64,000 nt of DNA from Lepus europaeus (taxonomy: Eukaryota; Chordata; Mammalia; Lagomorpha; Leporidae). The notes under the pieces were generated by a model. The model was given only the letters and a program-made list of their open reading frames with translations. It was not told the origin of the DNA and ran no database searches. Each line of letters opens with the position of its first letter. The first letter of the stretch is position 1. A program made the position numbers and the translations under genes. The DNA is taken from NCBI RefSeq assembly GCF_033115175.1, contig NC_084850.1, positions 108,297,939-108,361,938 on the forward strand. Reading direction: 5' to 3'. This document shows, one piece after another, positions 11,379 through 22,592 of this stretch.

Positions 11379-11689
11379 GAAAGCCCCACCCCCACCCACT
11401 GTGGCACAGTGCTGCCCTGACCTAAACATTTCTTAAAGCTCGAAACTCTTAATACTGCTCTAATGGCAATTAATTTCAACATTGGTTTTGGAGAGCACAA
11501 GCACTCAAACCAGAGCAGAAGCTATGTCATCTTGTCTAACAGGTTTATTTCAACCAATGGCAGAAGAGTCACTTCAACATCTCAGGTTGGTTGATTGCTT
11601 TATCCACGCAGAGTAATAAACCGAGAATCTTTGGATAAATCAGTTAGTGTCTTGGTTTTTCTAGTTCCACATCAACCAAAGAGGGCTAC

Positions 11690-12075
11690 TGGTAATCCCC
11701 TTATCCAGGCAGGACCACGCTCACGGATCTCCGTGTGCTTGCTTATATTTCCCAGGCTCCTTTGTGGCTAAGTTAGAACCACCTAAGCAAGTTATCATCA
11801 ATGTGTGAACAGAATTGGTAAGTGGTTTCTAGCCTGAGGTAGGTGAGAGCAGAGAGGAAGTCCCCATACCCTCTCTCTTATTTTTGTGAGGCAGGAAGCA
11901 AACTTCAAGGTGGCTGAGCTGCAAAATGGAAGCAACCCACATCTCTTAGCCACTATTGGAGGAGACCCATCTGATCCATGTAGAGTTGTTGTGTGAAGTC
12001 ACTAACATTTCTGGTTTTTTTTTTTGTTTTTTTTTTTTTCTTGCTGCCTAGCCTAGCCTAGTCTGCTCAAGACAA
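11690..12075 (+). mobile_element. Ancient LTR-like repeat, family unresolved
   Basis: 'atatttcccaggctcctttgtgg' near the start, 'gtgtgaacagaattgg' and an end 'gcctagcctagcctagtctgctc' follow the layout of old mammalian LTRs that begin with a 'tttcccag..tcccttgcagct' segment. A T-rich run lies at 12010-12041. I cannot name the subfamily. Confidence 0.45.
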
Positions 12076-12210
12076 CCTTATTGTGTCACTTAAATCACAT
12101 AAATTATATGTCGGGCCATGAGCTAGATGCTAAAAGCACAAACCAGATAAACACTGATGGCCTTTATTTTATTATTTAATGGATTGATTTAAATTGAAAA
12201 GTGATGGTCT

Positions 12211-12560
12211 TTTTTTTTTTTTTTTTAAAGACTTGTTTATTTATTGGAAAGGCAGAGTTACAGAGAGGCAAACGCAGAGAGAGGCAGAATCAGAGACAGA
12301 GACAAAGGTCTTCCATCTGCTGGTTCACTCCCCAAATGGCTGCAATGGCTGGAGCTGGGCTGGTCCAAAGCCAGGAGCCAGGAGCTTCATCTGGGTCTCC
12401 CACATAGGGGCAGGGGTGCAGGCACTTGGGCCATCTTCTGCTGCGTTCGCAAGCCATAGCAGAGAGTTGGTTCACAAGTTGAGAAGCCAGGGCTCAAACT
12501 GGTGCCTATATGGGATGCTGGTGGCGCAGACTTTACCTGCTAGGCCACAGCGCCGGCCCC
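12211..12560 (-). mobile_element. CSINE, main form, full length
   Basis: T-run at 12211-12226 then 'aaagacttgtttatttattgg', ending 'cacagcgccggccccg' at about 12560. The open frames across it are translated SINE. Confidence 0.94.
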
Positions 12561-12639
12561 GATGGCCCATATTTTAAAGTGGCTCATGGTCCAGGTGCAG
12601 AGAGGAGAAACTCTGAAGAGCTCTGAGAAATAAAGAAGT

Positions 12640-13400
12640 TCTTATTACCATTCGAATTATTTAATGACTTCTCCTTTGAGACTATCAATGTAAAATTTTA
12701 AAGTATAGGTAATAAATTCACATTGTACCAAAGCCAAAAAGTACAAAAGGATATAAAGTACAAATTTTTTTCTGTCCCTTGTGACACTCAAGTGTTTCTC
12801 CCTGGAAGCAATTAATGTTGCCATTTTCTTGCATTCCCTTGTATACATGGCCTATGAACATATAAGCAAATGTATTAATTTTCTTTACAAACACAACCCA
12901 AGGGGCCAGGGCTGTGGTGTAATAGGTTAAGCCTCTGCCTGTGGCACCAGCATCCTCTATGAGCACAGGATCGAGTTCTGGCTTCTCCACCCCAAGGAAG
13001 CTCCTGGCTCCTGACTTCAGATTGGCCCAACCCAGCTATTGTGGCCATTTGGACAGTTAATCAATGGATGGAAGACCTTTCTCTCTGTCTCTCCTTCTCT
13101 GTCTGTCACTCTACTTCGCAAATGAATAAATAAAATCTTAAAGCACACACACACATGCAGCCCATGACAACTGCATTTTTTACACTATGAAAAGCAGATC
13201 ATTTACACAATTCTCCACTTTCTCTTCTCCTAAGAATATAATTTGGAGATCATCCCACATCCCTTAATAAGGCTTTCTTATTCTTTTTTAAAAACACAAT
13301 ATTCTTTTTAATGGACATACGACAATTAATTTAACCAGACCCAGCTTGTTAAGAATTTAGGTTGTTTCTAATAATTTTATTATACGATTTTTTGGATTTA
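12640..13400 (-). mobile_element. L1M 3' end, antisense, split by a CSINE
   Basis: 12640-12899 ('gtacaaaaggatataaagtac', 'gcaattaatgttgccattttc', 'tgtatacatgg') and 13149-13400 ('tttggagatcatcccacatccc', 'aggctttcttattcttttt', 'aatttaggttgtttc') are the antisense order of an old L1 3' end. The CSINE at 12900-13148 divides it. Confidence 0.7.
12900..13148 (+). mobile_element. CSINE, main form, internal deletion
   Basis: Head GGGGCCAGGGCTGTGGTG, but the middle ('ctctgctatggcctggg' to 'gggagacc') is missing. Tail 'aaatgaataaataaaatctt' is followed by a short (CA)n. Confidence 0.9.
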
Positions 13401-13599
13401 TTTTCTCCTAAATATTTGATGTATACTTTTGATGTTTGTAAGGAGAAAATTTGAAAATTTTCTTGGGTGAGATTATGGAAAGGCGGAAATAACAAGGATT
13501 TGCACTTAACGTGTTGGAAATGGTGACTTACTGACATATCAATTCAGATCCATCTTCGGAGAGTGCTAGAGTTTGAACTTGACTTGGCTTCCCAGCTCA

Positions 13600-14010
13600 T
13601 GCAGACATTTAAACTCCAAAGACTTGTGTTAAAAGTTGATGAATTAATGTTAATGGTTCATAGAATAGGGGTGGAGGCTTGATCCAATTATGGCATCTGA
13701 GAGGTGGACCTAGTGGGAGGTCTTTAGGTCATTGGGAGCTTGCCCTCAGAAGGTAGTTCTTAGGAGAGGGTTGGTTATATAAGCCAAGTTTGGCCCAGAT
13801 GTTCTCCTTTGGCTTCCTAGCTCCCTGGGAGATTGCCTCTCCCCACTTGTTTCTGTATCCAACACCCTCATCAGACACCACACTAGTATCAGACACCAGT
13901 CTGATATTGGACTGCAAACCTCCAAAACCATAAGCCAAAATAAACCTCCATTCTTCCCAAGAAATCCTCTCAAATATTACAGTTGTAGTAAGAAAAAGCT
14001 GACTAATAGA
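13600..14010 (+). mobile_element. MaLR LTR (MST/THE1-like)
   Basis: 'gggtggaggcttgatccaattatggc', 'ggtggacctagtgggagg', 'ggtcattgggagc', then 'tggactgcaaacctcc' and 'ccataagccaaaataaacctcc', ending 'aagctgactaata', follow the MaLR LTR order in this lineage. It is a solitary LTR with no internal region beside it. Confidence 0.65.
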
Positions 14011-15486
14011 GAAAGAGACAAAACTCAGATCTCTTTCTACTTAAATACAGTTTATTGGTTTTTACAGTTACAAAAGTAAAACATGTTCACTACAGAAAAT
14101 GTGCAAAAAAAGAAATTATTACAAACTGATGTCCATAAATATGTTTAATATCTACATGCTATTCTGTCAAATGACAATTCCAAAGTGAACATGACCATTT
14201 GTTCATTGTGTTGCTTTAAATTTCTCATAATTTTGGATTTTATTTTTAGATCCATTTAGTCCCTAAGTTGCACAGAATGGTAAACAGCTCGTTTAATGGA
14301 GTGGGTTTTGGGGCCCTGTTTCAATTTATGTCCATTGTCATGACCATCATTTCATAAAGAGCATGAAGAATGTCTATGTTCTTTTGGAAACCATTGTCTT
14401 TCTAACACTTTTAGCCCAGGCTGACCTTAAAACCCATTCGCTTTTCTTGAACACACTTTAGGTAATCGAAAAGAGATTAAAAAAAAAAAAATTTAAAAAA
14501 AGATTTAAAAAAAAAGATTTAAAATTCCCTTGGGGATAGCACCGACATGTGTAATCAAGATGATTCTAGAACATTTGGGTGTGTCCTGAGCTCCTGTGGC
14601 AGGTCAGCTGGAGGGACAAAAGTGATTGTCAGGGCAAAGGTTTCACCGTCCTCAGGTTGCCACTTGCTACTTTCTGGTCTGGCTTGCTAGGATCCTAGGA
14701 TTTCAGCAGACTCACTGTAGTGTGGAGAAGACAAACAGCCACCATCTCAAGGGTAGAGGGAAGTGTGGCCCAGAAGACAGACGTTCACGCTCCCTTAACC
14801 TTCCTGCAGAGCCTGGCTGTACAGCTGGTTCCCATTAGGTGCACACTATCAATTCTGATGTTTGCACAAAGCAGTCCCGACAAGCTGGTACAGCACGGTT
14901 CATTGCTCTATGTGTACGCAACAAAATCATCAATCATTAACATAAAAAAAAAAGCCGGAGGGCCCCATTCCCAAGGTGTTGGGCAAGGCTTGACAATGGT
15001 TCTAGGGTCCCTTGGAGAGACACAAAGAGTGAGCACCCAGACATACCGTGCTACTCTGTCCTATCTCTTATTTCCCAGCTTGGCACCACACAGTGGCAGT
15101 GACTTAGTCCCTCGGATTCTCAGTTCAACACCACCCTCCCCAGAGAAAAGCTCTGATTGGCCCATCAGCGGTCAGGTGCTCTCTTCTGGGCCAATCCGCA
15201 AGAGAGGATATGTGGGCACAAGAGACATGATACCATTTGGGAAGCTAAGATGAAGCTGCTGGTTGAAGATGGGTTTCTTCAGGAGCTGACACATGAAGGA
15301 TGTTTAAGAAGTGCTCTTGGGATCAACACATGTGGAAGGTAGGGAAGAAGGCAAGGTTGGGAAGAGGGAGAAATCCAGCTTCAACCCAGGCTTGAGGGCA
15401 CACTTGGCTGAGCTTACAGGGAGTTCTGGAGTTCAAACAGCCCTTTAGAATTGTTCGAAGCAGGGTGATGATGTTCAGGCCTTTTC
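14011..15486. other. Unique segment; possible antisense 3' UTR-like piece
   Basis: The minus strand has 'ctgtaaaaaccaataaactg' ending near 14045, i.e. an AATAAA signal with AT-rich upstream DNA to about 14450, which could be an old 3' UTR or retrocopy end. The plus strand holds the longest open frame of the window (177 codons, 14720-15253). Its composition is ordinary and it matches no family I know, so it is probably chance. Mixed A-runs lie at 14478-14520. Confidence 0.3.
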
Positions 15487-15818
15487 TTTTTTTTAAAGAT
15501 TTTGCTTATTTATTTGGAAGTAGAGTTACAGACAGTGAGAGGGAGAGACAGGGAGAAAGGTCTTCCTTCCATTGGTTCACTCCCCAGATGGCCACAATGG
15601 CCTGAGCTGCGCTGATCCGAAGCCAGGAGCCAGGAGCTTCTTCCAGGTCTCCCATGCAGGTGCAAGGGCTCAAGGACTTGGGCCATCTTCTAGTGCTTTC
15701 CCAGGCCATAGCAGAGAGCTGGATAGAAAGAGGGGCAGCCGGGACTGGAACTGGCGCCCATATAGGATGCAGGCGCCGCAGGTGGAGGATTAGCATACTG
15801 TACCACGGGGCCAGCCTG
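15487..15818 (-). mobile_element. CSINE, main form
   Basis: 'tttaaagattttgcttatttatttgg' to 'taccacggggccagcc'. The head carries 'gcgcccatataggatgcaggcgccgcaggtgg', slightly closer to the GC-rich form than to most copies. Confidence 0.92.
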
Positions 15819-15978
15819 GCCAGGGCTTCATACTCGCATCTCAGTCACTGGATGTGGGCTGCCCTGGCAGCTGAGGGCTCTCTGTTGACCAAATGCTTGC
15901 ATCTGCACAAGTTTTTCATTGAGGGGGAATAGAGGTAGGACATGACTATTCTACTATGATGCTTACATGGAGGGATAC

Positions 15979-15980
<2 letters not shown>

Positions 15981-16011
<31 letters not shown>
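15981..16011. repeat. Isolated 31-base A-run
   Basis: Uninterrupted A from 15981 to 16011 with no SINE body upstream on either strand. It may be the tail of an extremely short retrocopy or a slipped A-tract. Confidence 0.9.
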
Positions 16012-16013
<2 letters not shown>

Positions 16014-16153
16014 CTATGGCATGTAAAACAGAATGTCCCCCAATTCATTCCAGAAAGGTTGTATAGATTCATTCCAAATTTCAACCCAGAATAAAGAACC
16101 TTTACAACTCAATATTAAAAAGACAAACAACCCAATGAAAAATGAATAAAGAA

Positions 16154-16448
16154 GGAGCAGGCCTATGACACAGTGGCTAAGTCACAGCTTGGAACACCTG
16201 TATCACATGTGGAGTGGCTGCTTTGGGTCCCGACTCTTCTGCTTCCAATTCAGCTTCCAGCTGATGTGTACCCTGGGAGGCAGCAGGTAAATGACTCATG
16301 ATACAGACCCACACTGAGCTCTGGGCTCCTGGCTTTGGCCTGGCCCAGCCCTGGCTGTTGCAAACCTTTGGGAAGTGAATCAGCAGATGGGATGGGTGAT
16401 CTCTTTCTGCTTCTCAAATAAAAAATGAAAATAAATAAATATTTTTCC
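16154..16448 (+). mobile_element. CSINE, older form
   Basis: Head 'gcaggcctatgacacagtggc', middle 'accctgggaggcagcagg', tail 'aaaataaataaatattt'. It is inserted in the L1M. Confidence 0.88.
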
Positions 16449-16476
16449 TAAAAATAAGCAAAGAACTTTATTTGCT

Positions 16477-16757
16477 TAAAAAAAGTTTATTTGCTTATTT
16501 GAAAGGCAGAGTTACAGGGAGAGAGAGAGAGAGAGAGAGAGATTGATTCCATTTGCTGGTTCACTCCTCAAATGACCACAACAGCCAGAGCTGGGCTGGG
16601 CTGAAGCCAGGAGCCAGGAACCAGGAGTGTCATCCAGGTCTCCTACATGGGTGTCAGGAGCCCAAAGTGCCTGGGCCATCTTCTGCTCTTTCCCAGGTCA
16701 TTAGCAGGGAGCTGGATTGGAAGTGGAGCATCCAGGACTTGAAACTGTGCCCATATA
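16477..16757 (-). mobile_element. CSINE, main form, 5'-truncated
   Basis: It ends at 'gtgcccatataagc', lacking the tRNA-like head. TSD ATAAGCAAAG is seen near 16455 and near 16755, so the truncation happened at insertion. It contains a (GA)n tract near 16520-16542. Confidence 0.9.
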
Positions 16758-16998
16758 AGCAAAGGATTTCAATAGGTATTTCACCAGATAACATATCAAT
16801 TCAAACAACTAATAAGCATGTGAAGACATGTTCAACACCATTATAATTAGGGAAATGCAAATCAAAATGCAAAATGAGAAACTTCATGGCTATGGGATGG
16901 CTAGAATCAGAGAGACAGACAGTAACAAAAGCTGGCATGAATGTGGAGAATTGATAATCTAAATATATTGCCGGTAGGTATGAAAATAATGGTACAAG

Positions 16999-17320
16999 GG
17001 CCGGTGTTTGTGGCATGGTGGGTTAAGCTGCTGCCTGCATCCCATATGGATGCTTGTTCGAGTCCCTGTTGCTCCACTTCCAATCCAGCTCTCCACTACG
17101 GCCTAGGAAAGCAGTAGAAGATGGCCCAAGTCCTTGGGCCCTTGCACCCACCAGGGAGATCTGGAAGAAATTCCTGGCTCCTGGCTTTGGATTGTCCCAG
17201 CTCTGGCCATTGTGGCCATCAGGGGAGTGAACCAGTGGATGGAAGACCTCTCTCTCTCTCTGCCTCTGTCTCTCTGTCTGTAACTCTACCTTTCAAATAA
17301 ATAAATAAATCTTTTTTAAA
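16999..17320 (+). mobile_element. CSINE, main form
   Basis: Head GGGCCGGTGTTTGTGGC to tail 'aaataaataaataaatctttt'. A short deletion follows 'gctgctgcctgcatccc'. Confidence 0.93.
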
Positions 17321-17591
17321 AAATGAATAATGTACTGATGCATGCTACAAAATAAATGAACCTTGAAAATATTACACTAAGTGAAAAAACTCAGGCTTAA
17401 TAAAAAACATAATGTATGATTCCATTTCTATGAAAATTCTGGAAAAGGCAAATCTGACGGACCATGATTGCCTGGGGCTGGCATGATGAGAATGTTCTAA
17501 AACTGGATTGTGGTAATGCATGCACAACTCAGTAATGTCCTACAAATCACCGAAATTCTCACTTAAAGTAAATCTGATGTTTGCAAATTAT

Positions 17592-17915
17592 GCCTACTGC
17601 GTTGGGGCACAGTGGGTTAAGTCTCTGCTTGGAATGCCCACATCCCATAGCAGAGAGCTGGGGATCAAGCCCCAGCTTCTCTGCTTCTGATCCAGCTTCT
17701 TAGTAATGTGCCTGAGAAGCAACAATGTCCCAAGTACACGGGCCCCTGCCACCCACATGGGAAATCCAGGTGGAGCGCCTGGATCCTGGCTTTGGCTTGG
17801 CCCAGTCCCAGCTGCTGTGGGCATTTGGGGAGTGAACCAATGGATGGAAGAGCTTTATCTCTCTTTCTCTCCCTGTTACTCTGCTTTCAAATCGATAAAC
17901 AAATCTTGTTTTAAA
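17592..17915 (+). mobile_element. CSINE, main/older intermediate
   Basis: Degraded head 'actgcgttggggcacagtggg', body 'ggcatttggggagtgaaccaatgg', tail 'aaatcgataaacaaatctt'. It lies directly at the L1M 3' end. Confidence 0.9.
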
Positions 17916-18581
17916 GATTTCAACCTGGATCTAGGCTGTTTAATAAATAAAATTCAGTAAAACTAAAATAAAATGAGAACCTAAAATTAATTTTTTTTAA
18001 AATAAAGTATGGCAGACACTCCAGCCCAGAATGCTTTCTGGGTACAGTGGGGGCTCAGACAATGGATAAGCTTCTCCTTTCCCTTTAGGGTATTGAAGGT
18101 AGAATCTAGAATCGATCCGTTTCATTATGTCAAAATGGAAATGACCTTTCCAAAAAACAAGTTCAGTAGAAAATACATGGAAAGGGATTGATCAATGCTT
18201 ATTGTCATCATCCACTGAATAATTCCAATGCGAAGAATTACTTTCCAGTGACTAAACATCAATACAATGCATTGTTGCACCACGTGAGAACTGCTATGTG
18301 AGTTCACTCACCCTTACGATTTGCAAGCAAAATTAAAGATTGCCTCTAAGTCGCCACTTTGTGGTGCTTTGTTTCACAACTGGCAACTTGGACACGAGGG
18401 TCATCTGAACAGGTCCCTCAAGCTAAGGAAGCCCAGAGACACAAGCATTCTCTTTCCCTATCTCTCCATTGTTTCTAGAGCCTTCCATCCCCCAGGGCCA
18501 GGAGTGGTCAACTGCTAAGACGTGTCAGTACCAAACTGTTGCCTCTCTCTTTCTTCTCCCCCAGGTCTATTCCCATTGTCC
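17916..18581. other. No recognised gene or repeat
   Basis: AT-rich unique DNA, with only short open frames on both strands. Confidence 0.45.
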
Positions 18582-18912
18582 TCCTTTTTTTTTTTTTTTT
18601 TTTTTTTTTGACACGCAGAGTGGACAGTGAGAGAGAGACAGAGACAGAGAGAAAGGTCTTCCTTTGCCGTTGGTTCATCCTCCAATGGCCCCCGTGGCCG
18701 GCGCAGCACCCTGATCTGAAGCCAGGAGCCAGGTGCTTCTCGGTGCAGGGCCCAAGCACTTGGATCATCCTCCACTGCCCTCCCGGGCCACAGCAGAGAG
18801 CTGGACTGGAAGAGGAGCAACCAGAACAGAACCGGTGCCCCGACCGGGACTAGAACCCGGTGTACCGGCGCCGCTAGGCGGAGGATTAGCCTGTTGAGCC
18901 ACGGCGCCGGCC
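18582..18912 (-). mobile_element. CSINE, GC-rich poly-A form
   Basis: T28 at 18582-18609, then 'gacacgcagagtggacagtgag', ending 'gagccacggcgccggcc'. The copy is little diverged. The 163-codon frame across it is translated SINE. Confidence 0.95.
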
Positions 18913-18994
18913 TGCTCTGCCTCCAGCTCCTCTCATTCCAATCCTCTGGCCTCCCAATCTTCCGTAATTCTCCGACTAAACCCTGACGCTGAAG

Positions 18995-19425
18995 GACTTC
19001 TCTCAATTACTTTTCTGCGAGGGTTAATTTTATGTATCACCTCGGCTGGGTCATGGTACCCCAATATTTTGTCAAACAGTATCCTGAGTGTTTCTGTGAG
19101 GGTGTTTTTGGATGAGAGTAGTATTTAAATCAGTGGACTTTGAGTAAAGCAGATTGGTCGCAGCAATATGATATTTAATCAATTGAAGGCTTGGGCTAGG
19201 ACAGAAAAGATGGGCCTCTTCCTGAGAAAGAGAGAAGTCAGTGGCAGTCGTGGCAGACTATCATTGAACTTCATCAACAACACTGGCCTTGAACCAGAAC
19301 ATGGGCTCTCCTGGGTCTCCAGCCTGCCAGCCTCCATAATCACATGTCAGTTCCTTATATTCCCTCTCTTTGCACACACACGCACATCCTATTGCTTCTG
19401 TTACTCTGGAGAACGCTGACCTAGC
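18995..19425 (+). mobile_element. ERVL/MaLR-class LTR, subfamily uncertain
   Basis: 'gggttaattttatgtatcacc', 'gtgtttctgtgagggtgttttt', 'gagtaaagcagattgg', 'gggtctccagcctgccagcctcc' and the terminal 'ttctgttactctggagaacgctgacc' follow in order the well-known mammalian LTR that ends 'tctctggagaaccctgactaa'. Confidence 0.65.
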
Positions 19426-19869
19426 ACCCCACTGCGCCCCTTTGCACACCTGACCCTGCGTGCCAAAGGAGCTGCCTACTGCTCGCTCTGTCTGCTCCAA
19501 GGGTTGTGTCTTCAGGCCCAGCTCACATAGCTCTACCTCTAGCCTCACCTTCACAATCACACTTTAAAAGCCACCTCGGTCATGAGATCTCTGGAATCTT
19601 CTAGCACTTCACATGTAATCTTACATACTCTGATACCCATTACGAACATTTTCAGAAAACATGCTTCATTGTCTTGATGATGTTGTAAGTGGCTGGAGGG
19701 AAAACTCTACCCAAAGCAGTAAGGCTGTCAGTGATGCAGGCACGGAGGTAGCTAGCAAGGAGGAGATGAGGTTGTCGGCCCCCATTCCATGCAGAGGACT
19801 TGCAGCTTCCTTGAAACTGTCACTTAGAACTGGCCCCAGCCAAAAAGAAGGGTAAGAAATTGGGTGGCA
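19426..19869. other. No recognised gene or repeat
   Basis: Unique-looking DNA. The part after about 19670 may belong to the 5' portion of the LTR-like element that ends near 20150, but I see no clear boundary. Confidence 0.4.
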
Positions 19870-20150
19870 GGCCAAGTCCTGCAAACCCCACCTCTCATGA
19901 ATATTTAATTAGACCTCACCCTAGACACCACCCCCTGTGCCTCCAGTCCATACAAAGGGATGGCCCTGACTCTTGTAGAACGCAGCTCTCTCTTGAGCAT
20001 GCCTGCATTCTTTCTTGAGTGTTCTAAGTGTTTTATATGTGAATAAATCTTACTTCTCTGCTGACCATTACGCATGTCTCATTCTCAGATTCCTTCTTGT
20101 GTGGGGAAGAGATCCTGGACCTAGCCACCCTACAACATCATGGTGGCCTA
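19870..20150 (+). mobile_element. Retroviral-type LTR 3' half
   Basis: 'cagtccatacaaaggg', an AATAAA at about 20042, 'ctgaccattacgc', 'attctcagattccttc' and 'aagagatcctggacc' resemble the R-U5 end of a class I endogenous retrovirus LTR. The next bases ('catggtggcctaaagtgggg', about 20140-20158) look only loosely like a primer-binding site. No viral gene follows, so it is a degraded solitary LTR or part of one. Confidence 0.45.
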
Positions 20151-20487
20151 AAGTGGGGCAAGTGGGATGGGTCTTCATATTCCCCACTTAGAAAACATAA
20201 CTGGATGTGGGGTTTATGTTTTAGCAGAGTAAACAATAAATATAGTAAGTTCTAGAGGATGTTCAACAGGTTAGCAGTGTAATAGAAAAAGCAAAAAAGA
20301 AGAATGAAAAGGAGTAGCACTTGGGGAGGATATAAGCCTCACTAAGTGACATGTGAACAAAGATTTGATAGTTATATAGATAGAAGGGAGAAGAATTTAA
20401 GTGTTTCATAATGAACATTTATTATTTTTGCTAATAAACACCCAAGAGGGTAATCATTTTTATGATGTTTTTTTCTGTTTATTGTTA
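20151..20487. other. No recognised gene or repeat
   Basis: AT-rich DNA with no viral coding remains, so the LTR before it has no visible internal region. Confidence 0.45.
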
Positions 20488-20722
20488 AAGATTTTTATTT
20501 GAAAAAAATTTTATTTGAGAGAGACAGAGAGAGAGAGATGCACCAGGCTGAAGCCAGGAGCCAGGGACTCAATCCATGTCTCCCATGTGGGTGACAGAAC
20601 TCAACTACCTGAGCCATCACCTGCTGCCTCCCAAGGTCTGCATTAGCAGGGAGCTGGAATTGGGAGTGGGGTCAGGACTTGAACCCAAGTCCTCTGACAT
20701 GCAATGCCGGTGTCCCATTCCA
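20488..20722 (-). mobile_element. CSINE, older form, internal deletion
   Basis: 'ttttatttgagagagacagag' runs straight into 'gcaccaggctgaagccagg', skipping the 'ggttcactcccc' block. The rest includes 'gccatcacctgctgcctccc'. Confidence 0.85.
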
Positions 20723-20724
20723 AT

Positions 20725-21196
20725 TGGTTGCTTTTGTCTGTTTTGTACTTTATATAAATGGCCTTGTACAGTATGCATTCTGGCTTTGCCTATCCCTTCT
20801 TTCACACATAACATCTGTGATGCTCAGCCCTGTAATTATGTACGTGAGTAACTTGTTCTTTTCCCTGGCTGTGTGTTATTCATCAGTGTTTTTATCTATT
20901 CTCCCATCGGTGGACATTTAGATGGTTTTCACTGTTGGCTAGACTGAATCATGCTGTTAGACAAACACCTCTGGCTGATCATATGCACTTGTTTGTCTTC
21001 AGGAGTAGGACTGCTGTGTCATAAGGTGGACATATGTTTAATGGTAGTAAATTCTGTAAAAGTATTTTTCAAAGTGGTTGTACCAATTTTCATTGTTACC
21101 AACAGTTTGGGAAACTTCCAATCGCTCTATACCCTTCAGATGGTAGTTACATTTAGGATGAGTGTACCTTACATACTTTCAAGTATATATGTTGTA

Positions 21197-21200
<4 letters not shown>
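20725..21200 (-). mobile_element. L1M 3' part, antisense
   Basis: 'ggtggacatttagatggttttc', 'caggagtaggactgctgtgtc', 'caaagtggttgtaccaatttt' and 'accaacagtttgggaaacttcc' are antisense L1 landmarks (tggacatttgggttgttt, aattgctgggtca, ccaaagtggctgcaccatt). Confidence 0.75.
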
Positions 21201-21234
<34 letters not shown>

Positions 21235-21360
21235 AGGCAGAATTAGACAGTGAGAGAGAGAGAGACAGAAAGGTCTTCCTTCCATTGGCTCACTCCCAAA
21301 TGGCGCTGCGCCAATCCAAAGCCAAGAGCCAGGTGCTTCCTCCTGGTCTCCCATGCGGTG
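21201..21360 (-). mobile_element. CSINE, GC-rich poly-A form, 5'-truncated
   Basis: T32 at 21201-21232, 'gcaggcagaattagacagtgag' and ends after 'ggtctcccatgcgg'. The 8-bp TGTACCTC near 21192 and near 21359 looks like a TSD, so the head was lost at insertion. Confidence 0.92.
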
Positions 21361-22592
21361 TACCTCCATTTTAAAAAGTTAATTTGGAAAACTGGGGTTT
21401 TGACTATGAAGAAATACTTTCACCAATTTATCCTATTTATACATTTTTAATGTAGTATATCTCCAAGGGATACTTGAGAAAAATGTCTGGACAAGTCTAA
21501 AAGAATTCTTTTAATCAATATAAAATAAAAATTCTAAGTGACTAAAAAAGCAAACATGACCCAAATCAGCCACACATGAGCCATATCACCACACACCACC
21601 CATGAACGTTTGGAAGCCCTCTCGTATTTGTGTCCACACATGTTCTAATCCGGAGGCTTGGACTCACACCTTTCTCGATAAGACAGAAAACGACCAGCTT
21701 ATGGATTCGAATCCACTGCAGAGAGTCCAGTGCTGAAGCTCCCTTCCTCTGTAGAACCCTCCTCGGGCACGAGCTTAGGAGAGGTCGGCGGTTGGGTTAC
21801 CTTGCCAGCTCCTAACCTAGTTCATTTCTAGGTGCCAAGCTTTCGCTCCACTCTGACCGAGCTTTCCTGTGACTTTCTGGCACTGTTGAACTTGACCCTG
21901 CGTCTGCCTGTGCCCCACCCATAGGATCAGGGGCAGCCGGGGGCTCTGGCTTCCCCTCCATCTGCCAGCCAGGAGCAGCCCCCAGACGCTCTTTATGCCA
22001 TGTTCTGTCTTTCTTCAAAGCTTACGGAGTCAGATGCCGCAGCCAACCCTTTCGACAACAGTGAAAGAGTGTCGGTTACTCACAAACTCAGGGCCCAGCG
22101 TGTAAAGTCGCTGGTTGATCAGGGTGGCACGTTTGAGTCGCGCCTCTAGAACAAAGAGACAGCACATTGGATGTGGAACTCAATTCTAGCTGCCCCCCAG
22201 CCCACAGATGATTGAATTATGGAGAGTTATGGTTAAGTTGATCATTCTCTCATTTGCATAGTTTACAAGACTCTAGCCTAATGAGAACTTAGTTCTGCAT
22301 AAGTGACAGAGAGCTTTCTTGCATTTTAATCCTATGTTCAGACTTGTTATTAGACTTTAAGTTGGATTCACAGATAACAATGTCTTGAATTTTTTTTTCC
22401 TCACTGTGATTTACTGGTTCCTGATCCATATGAATCCCAGGTATCTAAAATACGTAAATTATTTACTATCTAGAGGTTGACCTGATATTATTCTCTATAC
22501 CAAAAGGTTCTGTGTTTTTGCTACATGGATGGGCACTCAATTACAAAATTCAGATTGGTCAATAGGTACTAGCCTAATGGCCCAAAGCAGTC
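21361..22592. other. No recognised gene or repeat
   Basis: Unique DNA. About 21620-22160 is GC-richer with scattered CpGs, and a minus frame at 21812-22018 is rich in Pro, Ser and Gly but has no family signature. The flanks are AT-rich. Confidence 0.45.

Larger units (their letters stand above)
16058..17591 (+). mobile_element. L1M ORF2 end and 3' UTR, interrupted three times
   Basis: Parts at 16058-16153 ('acaactcaatattaaaaagac'), 16449-16476, 16758-16998 ('ggaaatgcaaatcaaaatgc', 'atggctagaatcagagagac') and 17321-17591 ('gatgcatgctacaaaataaatg', 'tgtatgattccatttctatg') are in the order of an L1M ORF2 C-terminal part and 3' UTR. Three CSINEs fill the gaps. No reading frame survives. Confidence 0.85.

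Noticed and set aside
14720-15253. 177-codon open frame, the longest in the window
   Set aside because: No recognised domain, no clear promoter or splice context, and an A-run encodes its Lys stretch. It is kept only as a low-level note.
18515-19006. 163-codon minus frame, and comparable frames at 47674-48162, 56220-56711 and 46526-47029
   Set aside because: They are translations of CSINE sequence; the same peptides recur at every SINE.
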